Shown here: one piece after another, positions 8,247 through 17,021 of the stretch
How positions within the stretch are numbered: position 1 is the stretch's first letter
Layout: each line of letters begins with the position of its first letter
Assembly (NCBI GenBank): GCA_001897515.1
Contig: MKTA01000027.1
Coordinates: forward strand, 1 to 32,500
DNA length: 32,500 nucleotides
Reading direction: 5' to 3'
Origin: Bacteroidetes bacterium 41-46
GTDB taxonomy: Bacteria; Bacteroidota; Bacteroidia; Bacteroidales; UBA932
Notes under the pieces: generated by a model
What the model saw: only the letters and a program-made list of their open reading frames with translations
Databases searched by the model: none
Told to the model about the DNA's origin: nothing
Translations under genes and position numbers: made by a program

Positions 8247-9707
8247 ATGGTAAAAAGAGTGACTTGCTTTGTTCCCTATCAGGACAAAGCTCAGGTAATT
8301 GAGACAATCAAAGGACTTAAGGAGACAGAAAATGCAGGCAAAATAGTTCTGCTCGCAACCAATCCGGCTGCAGAGCCCATTGAAGGCTGTGAAGTTATGG
8401 TGATAGACTCCCTCAAATCTACAGAGACAGTAAAGAGAATTGCTCAGAGTACAGAGAGCGATTATACGATGATATACTTAAAGGAGTCAACTTTGCTTAT
8501 GGGGATGTTTGCAATGGAGAGAATGGTTAAAATTGCTGACGATACTCAGGCAGCAATGGTCTATTCAGACCATTGGCAAATTGTAGATGGAAAAAGAAAC
8601 GCAAGCCCGGTTATTACTTACCAGGAGGGAAGCCTCAGAGATGATTTTAACTTTGGCTCTGTACTTATTTACAGAAGTTCCGTTCTAAAGGAGGCTGCAT
8701 CAAAAATGGATGCAGAGTACAAATTTGCCGGACTTTACGATCTCAGACTTAAGGCTTCGCAATTAGGCCAGCTTGAACATATTAATGAGTATCTCTATAC
8801 AGAGGCAGAGAACGATACCAGAAAATCTGGAGAGAAGATATTTGATTATGTGGACCCAAAAAACAGAGCTGTTCAGATTGAAATGGAGCAGGCATGTACG
8901 CAACATCTTAAGGATGTGGGCGGATACTTGAAACCTGAATTCAGACATATTGAATTTAATGAGGGTAATTTTGAATTTGAGGCATCTGTTATTATACCTG
9001 TATTCAACCGAATAAAGACAGTCAGAGATGCAGTAGCATCAGTATTGAAGCAGAAGACAAATTTCAAATTCAATCTTATTATTATTGATAACCACTCCAC
9101 TGACGGCACATATGAAGCTATTGAGGAGTTTGCAGGTGACGAGAGACTTATTCATCTTGTTCCGGAGAGAAGAGATTTGGGCATTGGAGGATGCTGGAAC
9201 GCCGGGGTTCACCACCCTAAGTGCGGGAAGTTTGCGGTTCAACTGGATAGTGATGACATCTATTCAGATGAGAACACTCTTCAAAAGATTGTTGACTCAT
9301 TCTATGAGCAGAACTGTGCAATGGTAGTAGGCACCTACATGATGACCAACTTCAATATGGAGATGATTGCTCCGGGTATAATTGACCATAAAGAGTGGAC
9401 TCCGGACAACGGTAGAAATAATGCATTGAGAATTAACGGACTTGGTGCTCCCAGAGCGTTTTACACTCCCGTGTTAAGATCAGTAAAGGTGCCCAATACA
9501 AGCTACGGTGAGGATTATGCACTTGGGTTGAATATCTCAAGAGAGTATCAGATTGGCAGAATATACGATGTCCTTTACCATTGTCGCAGGTGGGATGGTA
9601 ATTCTGATGCAGCTCTGGATATTGTAAAGATGAATGCTCACAATACTTACAAAGACAGAATCCGTACATGGGAGCTTAAGGCCAGAATAGCACTTAATAA
9701 GAAGTAA
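8247..9707 (+). CDS. Two-domain family 2 glycosyltransferase
   Basis: The 486-residue protein appears to contain two GT-A folds. Residues about 245-455 are a typical GT2 domain: ASVIIPVFNR (246-255), IIIDNHSTDGT (278-288), the metal-binding LDSDD (333-337), GEDYALG (421-427) and RRWDGNSD (447-454). The N-terminal half (about 1-210) looks like a degenerate GT2: CFVPYQDKAQVIETIKGL near 7-24 and YSDHW at 106-110 in place of the DxD. No signal peptide or membrane span is seen, so it should act in the cytoplasm on a nucleotide sugar; donor and acceptor are unknown. It is the first gene of a five-gene operon; the DUF4922 gene follows after 11 nt. It diverges from nadB, with 116 bp between the starts. 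I saw no clear TAnnTTTG box on the plus strand there. Confidence 0.88.
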   Translation: MVKRVTCFVPYQDKAQVIETIKGLKETENAGKIVLLATNPAAEPIEGCEVMVIDSLKSTETVKRIAQSTESDYTMIYLKESTLLMGMFAMERMVKIADDTQAAMVYSDHWQIVDGKRNASPVITYQEGSLRDDFNFGSVLIYRSSVLKEAASKMDAEYKFAGLYDLRLKASQLGQLEHINEYLYTEAENDTRKSGEKIFDYVDPKNRAVQIEMEQACTQHLKDVGGYLKPEFRHIEFNEGNFEFEASVIIPVFNRIKTVRDAVASVLKQKTNFKFNLIIIDNHSTDGTYEAIEEFAGDERLIHLVPERRDLGIGGCWNAGVHHPKCGKFAVQLDSDDIYSDENTLQKIVDSFYEQNCAMVVGTYMMTNFNMEMIAPGIIDHKEWTPDNGRNNALRINGLGAPRAFYTPVLRSVKVPNTSYGEDYALGLNISREYQIGRIYDVLYHCRRWDGNSDAALDIVKMNAHNTYKDRIRTWELKARIALNKK

Positions 9708-9718
9708 CAGTTACATTG

Positions 9719-10681
9719 ATGTCATTAATAAGAGAGACTGAAGAGTTATTCAATCAGCAGCTTTCAGCCTGGGATCAGGCAGGAAGTAACTACAAAGCAC
9801 TTGAGGGAGTTGTTGCGAAAGAGGTGGATGTTGACGGTTTTCCGTTTAAAGTTCAGTTTAATCCAGCAAGAATAGTCTCCTCTGCCGCAAAGGTTGACAC
9901 TAAGTCAATTCAGGAGAGAAAGTGTTTCCTGTGTGAAGCAAACAGACCATCTGTTCAGAGAGGGGTTGAGTACGTATTTGAAGAGCAGGGAGATAACCCA
10001 TACACAATTCTTGTAAACCCATTTCCCATTTTTCCAAGACATTTGACAATTCCTCTCCTTACCCATACAGATCAGTTGATTAAAGGCAGGATTGGCCCTA
10101 TGCTGGATTTAGCCCGGAAGCTTCAGGGGTTCACCCTATTTTATAACGGACCAAAGTGCGGAGCTTCAGCTCCTGACCACTTCCATTTTCAGGCCGGGAA
10201 CAGAGGATTTCTTCCATTGGAGAGCCATCAGGATTGTCTCAATAGAGATCTACTCTACAAAATTGGCAACACCTCACTCTATATGGCCACTAAAGCAATA
10301 AACGGACTTTTTGTATTAGAGGCCGATTCAATGCCTCAGGCAGAGGAGCTGTTCGGGCTGATATACTCCCTATTGGAGATTAGAGAGGGGGAGAGTGAGC
10401 CTATGATGAATATTCTGTGCTGGCATAATGAGGGAGTCTGGAGCATAGCCCTCTTTATAAGATGCAAACACAGACCATCCCACTATTTTGAGGAGGGTGA
10501 CAGAAACATACTTATCAGTCCGGCTTCAGTTGACCTTGGTGGTGTATTTATAACCCCGCTGGAGAAGGATTTTAATAAGATGACTGGGTCGGAGATAAGA
10601 GAGATACTGGCAGAGGTTTGCATCTCTTTTGAAGAGACCTTTGCTCTTGCATCAAAAATTAAAAACAGACTTGCAAAATGA
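9719..10681 (+). CDS. DUF4922 family protein, HIT/GalT-like
   Basis: Predicted nucleotidyltransferase or nucleotide-sugar phosphorylase of the HIT/GalT superfamily (320 residues). The catalytic-type histidine motif is DHFHFQAG at 153-160 (HxHxQ), preceded by NPFPIFPRHLTI at 100-111, which resembles GalT-type domains. CFLC at 69-72 could bind metal. I recall the family as DUF4922, common in Bacteroidota; the precise substrate is not known to me. ATG at 9719 is preferred over TTG at 9716, which would only add one Met. The stop overlaps the next start as ATGA. Its place beside a glycosyltransferase and wall-active proteins suggests handling of a sugar nucleotide, which is inference. Confidence 0.8.
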   Translation: MSLIRETEELFNQQLSAWDQAGSNYKALEGVVAKEVDVDGFPFKVQFNPARIVSSAAKVDTKSIQERKCFLCEANRPSVQRGVEYVFEEQGDNPYTILVNPFPIFPRHLTIPLLTHTDQLIKGRIGPMLDLARKLQGFTLFYNGPKCGASAPDHFHFQAGNRGFLPLESHQDCLNRDLLYKIGNTSLYMATKAINGLFVLEADSMPQAEELFGLIYSLLEIREGESEPMMNILCWHNEGVWSIALFIRCKHRPSHYFEEGDRNILISPASVDLGGVFITPLEKDFNKMTGSEIREILAEVCISFEETFALASKIKNRLAK

Positions 10682-11991
10682 GAGAACCAAAGGTAAGCGT
10701 TGGCATTATGTTCGAGCCTCGCATTGATTTCCTCTTCACAGGTAGTTACCTGTCAGGAGGCAGAACATATTCAGGTCTTCAGAGAGTTAAGGAGAATAAT
10801 GGTAGAATTGAGTGGAACGGAAACCTTTATGATGAGCTGCTATTTGAACCTGCAGACGAGGTTAGAAACTCATTTGAACTTAGAGGTGTTACCATAGGAA
10901 TAAATTTTCACTGGGAGCGCAAAGAGAACCAATCTTTCAGAGGCTCTGTAAAATTTATTGTGGAGAGAGAAAAGATAACAGCAATTAATATTCTGGGAGT
11001 AGAGGAGTATCTCACCTCTGTAATTTCATCTGAAATGAGTGCAACAGCATCGCTGGAGTTATTAAAGGCTCATGCTGTAATTTCCCGCTCATGGCTTCTC
11101 GCGCAGATAGACAAAAACAGGGAGATTGAGAGCTCGGGTGAGTCATACAGTACGATGAAGGAGACCGACGAAGAGCTTATCAGGTGGTATGACAGAGAGG
11201 ACCATACCAGGTTTGATATCTGTGCTGATGACCACTGCCAGCGCTATCAGGGTATAACCAGGGCATCTACCTCTATCGTCAGGGCTGCAATTGAACAGAC
11301 AAGAGGTGAACTTTTAATGTATGGCGGCAAGATATGTGATGCAAGATACTCAAAGAGCTGTGGAGGCGTATTTGAGGAGTTTCACAACTGCTGGGAGGAG
11401 AAAGATATGCCATACCTTGTTAAGCAGCGAGATAGTAAGAGCGAGACAGAAATTCCGGATCTGACAATAGAAAAAAACGCAACAGAGTGGATTCTTGGCT
11501 CGCCGGAGTCTTTCTGTAATACTTCTGATAAAAAGATATTGTCCCAGGTACTGAACAATTACGATCAGGAGACAGTAAATTTCTACAGATGGACGGTGAA
11601 ATACTCCTCAAGCGAGCTTTCTGACCTTATAAAAAGACGTTCAGGAGTTGATTATGGCGATATTTTAGATCTTGTTCCCGTTGAGAGAGGGACATCCGGA
11701 AGACTAGTAAAACTAAAAATTGTAGGGACTAAAAAGACTCTTACAATAGGAAAGGAGCTTGAGATAAGACGAACCCTTTCCGAGTCTCATCTGTACAGTT
11801 CTGCTTTTGTGGTTGAGAAGAGCGGTAAAAATGCAGATAAGCCGGAAGAGTTTATACTCAATGGTGCGGGATGGGGGCACGGTGTAGGTCTCTGTCAGAT
11901 TGGAGCGGCAGTTATGGGGGAGAGGGGTTATAAATATGCAGATATACTCACTCACTACTTCCCGGGTGCTTCAATTGATAAACGTTATTAA
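10678..11991 (+). CDS. SpoIID/LytB-domain protein, predicted lytic transglycosylase
   Basis: SpoIID enzymes cleave the glycan strands of peptidoglycan stripped of stem peptides. In this 437-residue protein the predicted catalytic Glu is E119 in VISSEMSATASLELLKAHAV (115-134). H176, C182 and C187 (HTRFDICADDHC) match the zinc site described for clostridial SpoIID (His plus two Cys). YSKSCGGVFEEF (224-235) and the C-terminal GAGWGHGVGLCQIGA (396-410) are also typical. Unusually, no signal peptide or membrane anchor precedes the domain: the protein starts MREPKVSVGIMFEPRIDFLF. Thus it may act inside the cell, or be exported by another route. It overlaps the previous gene by ATGA and the permease starts 15 nt later. 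No sporulation role is implied. Confidence 0.85.
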   Translation: MREPKVSVGIMFEPRIDFLFTGSYLSGGRTYSGLQRVKENNGRIEWNGNLYDELLFEPADEVRNSFELRGVTIGINFHWERKENQSFRGSVKFIVEREKITAINILGVEEYLTSVISSEMSATASLELLKAHAVISRSWLLAQIDKNREIESSGESYSTMKETDEELIRWYDREDHTRFDICADDHCQRYQGITRASTSIVRAAIEQTRGELLMYGGKICDARYSKSCGGVFEEFHNCWEEKDMPYLVKQRDSKSETEIPDLTIEKNATEWILGSPESFCNTSDKKILSQVLNNYDQETVNFYRWTVKYSSSELSDLIKRRSGVDYGDILDLVPVERGTSGRLVKLKIVGTKKTLTIGKELEIRRTLSESHLYSSAFVVEKSGKNADKPEEFILNGAGWGHGVGLCQIGAAVMGERGYKYADILTHYFPGASIDKRY

Positions 11992-12006
11992 TTAACAAAA
12001 GATAAG

Positions 12007-13884
12007 ATGAGCAATAAATCAAGATCACCATGGGCGTGGATTCCATCGCTCTATTTTGCGCAGGGTCTGCCCTACGTGGCTGTTATGACTATCTCCGTCA
12101 TAATGTACAAAAGGCTTGGTATCTCAAATACCGATATTGCACTCTATACAAGCTGGCTCTATCTTCCCTGGGTTATTAAACCTTTCTGGAGTCCATTTGT
12201 GGATTTGCTGAAGACTAAAAGGTGGTGGGTTGTAACAATGCAACTTCTTGTAGGAGCGGGTTTGGCCGGGATTGCCTTTACTATCCCTGCCAGCAACTTC
12301 TTCCAGCTCACTCTTGCTATATTTTGGCTTGTCGGATTCAGCTCTGCAACTCACGATATTGCTGCAGATGGATTCTATATGCTTGCCCTTGATACACATA
12401 AACAGGCAATGTATGTAGGTATCAGGAGTACATTCTACAGAGTGGCAACAATAGCTGGCCAGGGACTTCTTATTATGGTTGCGGGTGCACTGGAGTCATC
12501 AACAGGTCTGAAGCCGTTGGAACTTGAGGTAAAAGCGGGCCCACAGTATGTAAATACTGCTTCAATACCGGCAGACTCACTTATAGTTAATCCTTACATT
12601 GATAATCAAACTGCAGAATTTACATTTGATATATATCCAAAAGAGCTGACAATAGGAACAAGGCCTATTCCCTCTGACTCTGCTTTAATGCTAAAGACAT
12701 TTGTTGCAAATCAGAATACAATAAACGGTTTCATACCAAAAGAAGGTGCTGTGGCTGTTAAGGCAGAGGCTGGTAAGGGCTCATGGTGGTCAGAAAATAT
12801 CTCCGCTCCGCTGGGAGGGTTTATTAAAAGAACATTTGGAGAGGAGAGAACTATAGAAGAATTGCCGCAATATAGTGGTGGCCAGTCGCTTGTTGCTGTA
12901 AGAATAACAAAGGCACCTGCACATGGAGAGAAGATTGTTCTAAATACCTCATTTAAGAGTGGTGACAAAAGTATCTTCTTAGCACAGGGTGAAAGGGTAG
13001 AGTTCACATCGGAAAACTGGACTAAACCTGCCTATATATTGGTTCAGGCAGACTCTAAGTTAGACCAGGAGGCCTCCTCAAAGTTTGAGGGGCTCTCCGG
13101 TAACATATCATTTGCTTGGTCAATAACCTTCTTCATACTTGCCGGACTTTTTATAGCATTTACACTTTACCATAAGTTTATACTTCCCAAACCTGCAGAT
13201 GATAAACCGGCTAAGGATGTTACGGCTTCCAATATTCTTAAAGAATTTTTTGACACTTTTGCTTCATTTTTTAAGAAGAAATATGTCCTTAGTGCAATTG
13301 CCTTTATGCTACTCTTCAGATTCTCTGAAGCTCAGCTTGTCAAGATGATAACCCCTTTCCTGCTGGATCCGAAAGAGCTTGGCGGAATGGGTCTGACGAC
13401 AGGAGATGTCGGGATGGTTTATGGAACTGTGGGAATTTTAGGACTTACTCTTGGTGGCATAATAGGGGGAATTGCAGCGGCTAAAGGGGGATTGAAAAAA
13501 TGGCTTTGGCCTATGGCTATGAGCATCTCACTTCCCACTTTTGTGTTTGTTTATCTCTCGGTATATCAGCCGCAAAGTCTGTTTTTAATCAACTTAAGTG
13601 TCTTTATTGAGCAGTTTGGCTACGGTTTCGGATTTACCGCCTATATGCTCTTTATGATCTACTTTGCAGATGGGAAGCACAAAACGGCCCATTACGCAAT
13701 ATGCACAGCCTTTATGGCTCTTGGGATGATGATTCCGGGTATGTTTGCCGGATGGTTGCAGGAGCTGTTGGGTTACCAGAATTTCTTTATCTGGATTATG
13801 ATTTGCTATGCTTTGACATTTGTTGTTACAGCAATGATTAAAGTGGATCCTTCATTCGGCAGGAAGGAGCCTGCCAAGAGCTGA
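12007..13884 (+). CDS. AmpG-like MFS permease with a periplasmic insert
   Basis: A 625-residue major facilitator protein similar to AmpG muropeptide permeases: WIPSLYFAQGLPYVAVM (11-27) and ATHDIAADGFYMLA (114-127) are family hallmarks. I place TM1-5 within about residues 12-163 and TM6-12 within 369-612. Between TM5 and TM6, on the outside, lies an insert of about 200 residues (164-368). Its end, RVEFTSENWTKPAYILVQAD (330-349), resembles the FTxxNWxxPxxVxVxA motif of Calx-beta/cadherin-like domains. AmpG proteins import anhydro-muropeptides across the inner membrane; that substrate is inferred here from the fold and from the flanking SpoIID-like and NamZ genes. The next gene starts 31 nt downstream. 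Confidence 0.88.
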   Translation: MSNKSRSPWAWIPSLYFAQGLPYVAVMTISVIMYKRLGISNTDIALYTSWLYLPWVIKPFWSPFVDLLKTKRWWVVTMQLLVGAGLAGIAFTIPASNFFQLTLAIFWLVGFSSATHDIAADGFYMLALDTHKQAMYVGIRSTFYRVATIAGQGLLIMVAGALESSTGLKPLELEVKAGPQYVNTASIPADSLIVNPYIDNQTAEFTFDIYPKELTIGTRPIPSDSALMLKTFVANQNTINGFIPKEGAVAVKAEAGKGSWWSENISAPLGGFIKRTFGEERTIEELPQYSGGQSLVAVRITKAPAHGEKIVLNTSFKSGDKSIFLAQGERVEFTSENWTKPAYILVQADSKLDQEASSKFEGLSGNISFAWSITFFILAGLFIAFTLYHKFILPKPADDKPAKDVTASNILKEFFDTFASFFKKKYVLSAIAFMLLFRFSEAQLVKMITPFLLDPKELGGMGLTTGDVGMVYGTVGILGLTLGGIIGGIAAAKGGLKKWLWPMAMSISLPTFVFVYLSVYQPQSLFLINLSVFIEQFGYGFGFTAYMLFMIYFADGKHKTAHYAICTAFMALGMMIPGMFAGWLQELLGYQNFFIWIMICYALTFVVTAMIKVDPSFGRKEPAKS

Positions 13885-13915
13885 AACCATTTTTTAACAG
13901 ATTAATTTATTGAAA

Positions 13916-15148
13916 ATGAGAATTAAAAATTTTGCAATATCAGCTGTAGTTTTTGCACTCCCTTTTGTGACAAGTGCCCAGAATATTAAAACTGGACTTG
14001 AAGTTCTAAAGGAGTCAAACTTTAAGATTCTTGAGGGTAAAAGAGTTGGGTTGATTACTAATCCAACCGGCTTTGACAACAGCCTAAAGTCAACAATAGA
14101 CGTTCTTCATGAGGCACCGAATGTTCAGTTAGTAGCACTATTTGGTCCTGAGCACGGTGTGAGGGGAGATGTTCATGCCGGAGATAAGGTTGATAATATG
14201 ACAGATCCAAAAACCGGACTTCCTGTCTTCTCTCTATACGGAAAAACACGAAAGGCAACACCGGAGATGCTTAAAGGTATTGACGTTCTTGTATATGATA
14301 TTCAGGATATCGGGAGCAGATCTTTTACCTATATCAGTACTATGGGCCTTGCTATGGAGGCAGCTTCAGAGAACAATATTGAGTTTGTCGTATTGGATAG
14401 ACCGAACCCTCTTGGAGGAGTTAAGATAGAGGGTAATCTGGTTGAAGATGGCTTTATATCATTTGTGAGCCAGTTTAAAATTCCTTATATCTATGGATTG
14501 ACCTGCGGAGAGCTGGCGGTTATGTTAAATGAAGAGAATATGCTGGGTAAAAGCTGTAAATTATCGGTTGTAAAGATGGAGGGATGGAGAAGAGATATGA
14601 CTTTTGAAGAGACCGGATTACAGTGGGTTCCCTCATCTCCGCATATACCTCAGCCCATTAGTGCCATTGCATATCCAATTTCAGGAATACTGGGAGAGCT
14701 CGGCTATATGTCAATAGGAGTTGGTTATACAATTCCATTTCAGATGTTTGCCGCGGAGTGGGTTGAGGCAGAAAAGCTTGCGGAGAGACTTAACAGTTAT
14801 AAGTTACCGGGTCTTGCCTTCCGTCCGATGCACCTTAAACCCTTTTATGCTGTAGGTGTTGGAAAGAATTTGCAAGGAGTTCAGGTACATGTAATGGACT
14901 ACAAATTGGCTGCTCTCTCTGATGTTCAGTTTTTGGTTATGCAGGCAGTTGCCGAGCTTTGGCCTGAGAAGGCAGTCTTTGCAAATGCAAACGAAGGGAG
15001 ATACAGAATGTTTGACCAGGTCTCCGGAAGTGACCAGATCAGAATACGCTTCTCAAAGAGGCATAAATTTGAGGATATTAAAGAGTACTGGTACAAGGAC
15101 ATAGAGTCATTCAGAAAATTATCTCAAAAGTATTATCTGTACAAATAG
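13916..15148 (+). CDS. namZ: NamZ-like exo-beta-N-acetylmuramidase (DUF1343)
   Basis: DUF1343 proteins include NamZ (GH171), which releases MurNAc from the non-reducing end of wall glycan fragments. The 410-residue product starts at ATG 13916; an in-frame TTG at 13910 is less likely. Residues 1-20 (MRIKNFAISAVVFALPFVTS) form a signal peptide, so it acts in the periplasm or outside. Conserved segments are GLITNPTGFD (44-53), LFGPEHGVRGDVHAGD (75-90), VYDIQDIGSRSFTY (123-136), VLDRPNPLGG (158-167) and SSPHIPQP near 240-247. It is the last gene of the operon; a strong terminator follows. The family assignment is firm; activity is by homology. Confidence 0.9.
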   Translation: MRIKNFAISAVVFALPFVTSAQNIKTGLEVLKESNFKILEGKRVGLITNPTGFDNSLKSTIDVLHEAPNVQLVALFGPEHGVRGDVHAGDKVDNMTDPKTGLPVFSLYGKTRKATPEMLKGIDVLVYDIQDIGSRSFTYISTMGLAMEAASENNIEFVVLDRPNPLGGVKIEGNLVEDGFISFVSQFKIPYIYGLTCGELAVMLNEENMLGKSCKLSVVKMEGWRRDMTFEETGLQWVPSSPHIPQPISAIAYPISGILGELGYMSIGVGYTIPFQMFAAEWVEAEKLAERLNSYKLPGLAFRPMHLKPFYAVGVGKNLQGVQVHVMDYKLAALSDVQFLVMQAVAELWPEKAVFANANEGRYRMFDQVSGSDQIRIRFSKRHKFEDIKEYWYKDIESFRKLSQKYYLYK

Positions 15149-15173
15149 GTTTTACCACTCACACACATAAGCA

Positions 15174-15205
15174 GGCTAGCCAATTTATTTTGGTTAGCCT
15201 TTTTT
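15174..15205 (+). terminator. Rho-independent terminator of the glycosyltransferase-namZ operon
   Basis: A 10-bp stem GGCTAGCCAA/TTGGTTAGCC (one G-T pair) with a 6-nt loop is followed by six T, 26 nt after the namZ stop. Confidence 0.9.
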
Positions 15206-15265
15206 ATAACATTCAATTATCCTCCGAAACGTACTATTTACAGGTGTTTTCAGTGAAATATTTAC

Positions 15266-15273
15266 TATATTTG
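15266..15273 (+). promoter_or_regulatory. -7 promoter element of the His/Met-rich protein gene
   Basis: TATATTTG matches TAnnTTTG and lies 17 nt before the ATG at 15291, just after the operon terminator, so the small gene is probably transcribed alone. Confidence 0.55.
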
Positions 15274-15290
15274 ATTAAATTATTTCAAAT

Positions 15291-15857
15291 ATGAAGATTA
15301 CTTTAAGTCAGCTTATTGCCATTATTTCTGCCTCGCTACTCTCGTTAACTGCAAATGGACAGGTAAATGAGGCTCATACTCAGGCCCATGAAACAGCGAT
15401 GACGCACCATAATAATGCTGTTGAGATGCACAACACAATGATGGAGAGTAATAATAAAGTATTGCTTTACTATGAAGAGGAGAATCTTATTGACAACAGA
15501 ATGTCAATCTCTGCATTAAGAAAAATGAGGAGTCCGTCAAAGTATAAATTGATTCCTCTCAAAGAGAGAGAGATTGAATTGTCAGGAGGTGCCGGTGAAG
15601 AAACGGAGATTAGTTTTACAGGTGGGTATCTTGCTATGAACATCAGTTCATCTAAAGAGAGTTCATACAGAGTTTATGTCAACGGGTACCCGGCCGGAAA
15701 AGTAAAAGTAGCACAGGGTGATTCTTTTGTCGTACTCGCCGGAGGACTCACCAAAAAAGAGCATAAACTTAAACTTAAAAAAATTGATGACGGGAACTCC
15801 TGTTCTGCCGTCATCAAATCTCTTGAGGTTTCCAGAGGCGCAAGAGCTAACTGGTAA
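15291..15857 (+). CDS. Small exported protein with a His/Met-rich segment
   Basis: The 188-residue product is not recognised. Residues 1-23 are a signal peptide (ending LTANG). Residues 29-51 hold five His (29, 33, 39, 40, 47) and four Met (37, 46, 50, 51) in a probably helical stretch, a composition seen in some copper- or zinc-binding proteins. The remainder (about 85-185) looks beta-rich: EIELSGGAGEETEISFTGG, YRVYVNGYPAGKVKV and a single Cys at 171. It has its own TAnnTTTG promoter and a terminator upstream isolates it from the namZ operon. Its last 11 bp overlap the end of the convergent patB-like gene. Metal binding is inference from composition only. Confidence 0.8.
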   Translation: MKITLSQLIAIISASLLSLTANGQVNEAHTQAHETAMTHHNNAVEMHNTMMESNNKVLLYYEEENLIDNRMSISALRKMRSPSKYKLIPLKEREIELSGGAGEETEISFTGGYLAMNISSSKESSYRVYVNGYPAGKVKVAQGDSFVVLAGGLTKKEHKLKLKKIDDGNSCSAVIKSLEVSRGARANW

Positions 15858-17013
15858 ATCCCGACTTCAGCCTGTTAAGCCCCTCTTGCACATTAGCAAG
15901 GGGGGTTCCTATATTCATTCTGAAGAACCCTTCTCCTTCAGGTCCAAATGCAAGTCCATCATTCAACCCTAATTTGCAGACATTCAAAAGGTGCTCTCTT
16001 ACCTCAGTATGTGTCAGGCCGGTATTCCTGAAATCCATCCAAAGAAGAAATGAGCTCTGAGGCCTCCTGAATGATATTTGTGGAATCTCTCTCTTAAGAA
16101 AATCATAAGCATAATCAATGTTTTTCTGAAGATACTCCTTGAGTTCATCAAGCCACCTCTCCCCTCCGCTGTATGCTGCTTCCATTGAGATATGTCCGAA
16201 TATATTTCCCAGATCCAGATGGAGAGATAATAGTTCTGACTGATAACCTGAGAACAGAGTTGAGGAGGAGGTTATAATTACTGAGTTCATCATTCCTGCA
16301 ACATTGAAGGTTTTACTTGGTGCCATGGCTGTAATTGTAGTCGAAGCGATCTCCTCTGATATTGAGGCCATAGGAATGTGAGTATTTCCAAACAGAGAGA
16401 GATCTGCGTGAATTTCGTCGGAGAAAATAATTACGCCATATTTTACACATAGATTACCCATCTTCTTTAACTCCTCCATACTCCAAACTCTGCCAAGTGG
16501 GTTGTGGGAACTGCAAAGAATAAACATCTTCACCCCACTTTCAAGTTTGTTCTCAAAGTCCTCCCAGTTAATATCCCATCCACTTTCACTCTCTTTTAGC
16601 GGAGATGTGACAAGTACTCTGTTGTTCTCCTTTACAATATTGTGGAAAGGGGGGTAAACAGGGGTCTGTATTAATATTTTATCACCGGGTTTAGTGAATG
16701 CTCTGATTGAAACTGGAAGTGCCGCAACAATTCCCGGAGCAGATGTAATCCACTCTCTCTTAATTTCCCAGTTATGTCTGGTTTTTACCCAGTTAATAAA
16801 CTGCCCGACAGACTCAGCAGATCTGAATGTATATCCAAAAATCCCTCTTTCAGCAGCCTCTCTTACGGCATTAAGAACCGATGGCGGAGCCTGAAAATCC
16901 ATATCAGCCACCCACATTGGAAGTATGTCATCTCTGCCGAAGACCTCCTTCAAAGAGTCATACTTGACAGAGGAGCTCCCCTGTCTATTGATTATTTCGT
17001 CAAAATTGTACAT
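15847..17013 (-). CDS. PatB/MalY-type PLP-dependent C-S lyase or aminotransferase
   Basis: A 388-residue fold-type I PLP enzyme of the MalY/PatB group, which cleaves cystathionine or cysteine conjugates to thiol, pyruvate and ammonia. Typical features: LPMWVADMDFQAP (31-43) near the start, CSSHNPLGRVW (167-177), FSDEIHADL (197-205) and the PLP lysine K234 in APSKTFNVAG (231-240). R363 in the FFRMNIGTP segment (361-369) would bind the substrate carboxylate. It lies 8 nt after the ybjQ-like gene as the last member of a five-gene operon. The 3' end overlaps the convergent gene at 15291-15857 by 11 bp. Substrate cannot be settled from sequence; peptide-derived cystathionine or cysteine S-conjugates fit the neighbours. 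Confidence 0.9.
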   Translation of the reverse strand: MYNFDEIINRQGSSSVKYDSLKEVFGRDDILPMWVADMDFQAPPSVLNAVREAAERGIFGYTFRSAESVGQFINWVKTRHNWEIKREWITSAPGIVAALPVSIRAFTKPGDKILIQTPVYPPFHNIVKENNRVLVTSPLKESESGWDINWEDFENKLESGVKMFILCSSHNPLGRVWSMEELKKMGNLCVKYGVIIFSDEIHADLSLFGNTHIPMASISEEIASTTITAMAPSKTFNVAGMMNSVIITSSSTLFSGYQSELLSLHLDLGNIFGHISMEAAYSGGERWLDELKEYLQKNIDYAYDFLKREIPQISFRRPQSSFLLWMDFRNTGLTHTEVREHLLNVCKLGLNDGLAFGPEGEGFFRMNIGTPLANVQEGLNRLKSGFTS

Positions 17014-17021
17014 AAATATCT

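Noticed and set aside
8131..8307. Longer NadB start at 8307
   Set aside because: The extra 59 residues precede the canonical FAD-binding N-terminus, overlap the divergent glycosyltransferase gene and swallow a promoter box.
10678..11991. Sporulation function for the SpoIID-like gene
   Set aside because: The domain is widespread in non-sporulating Bacteroidota, and no sporulation genes are nearby.
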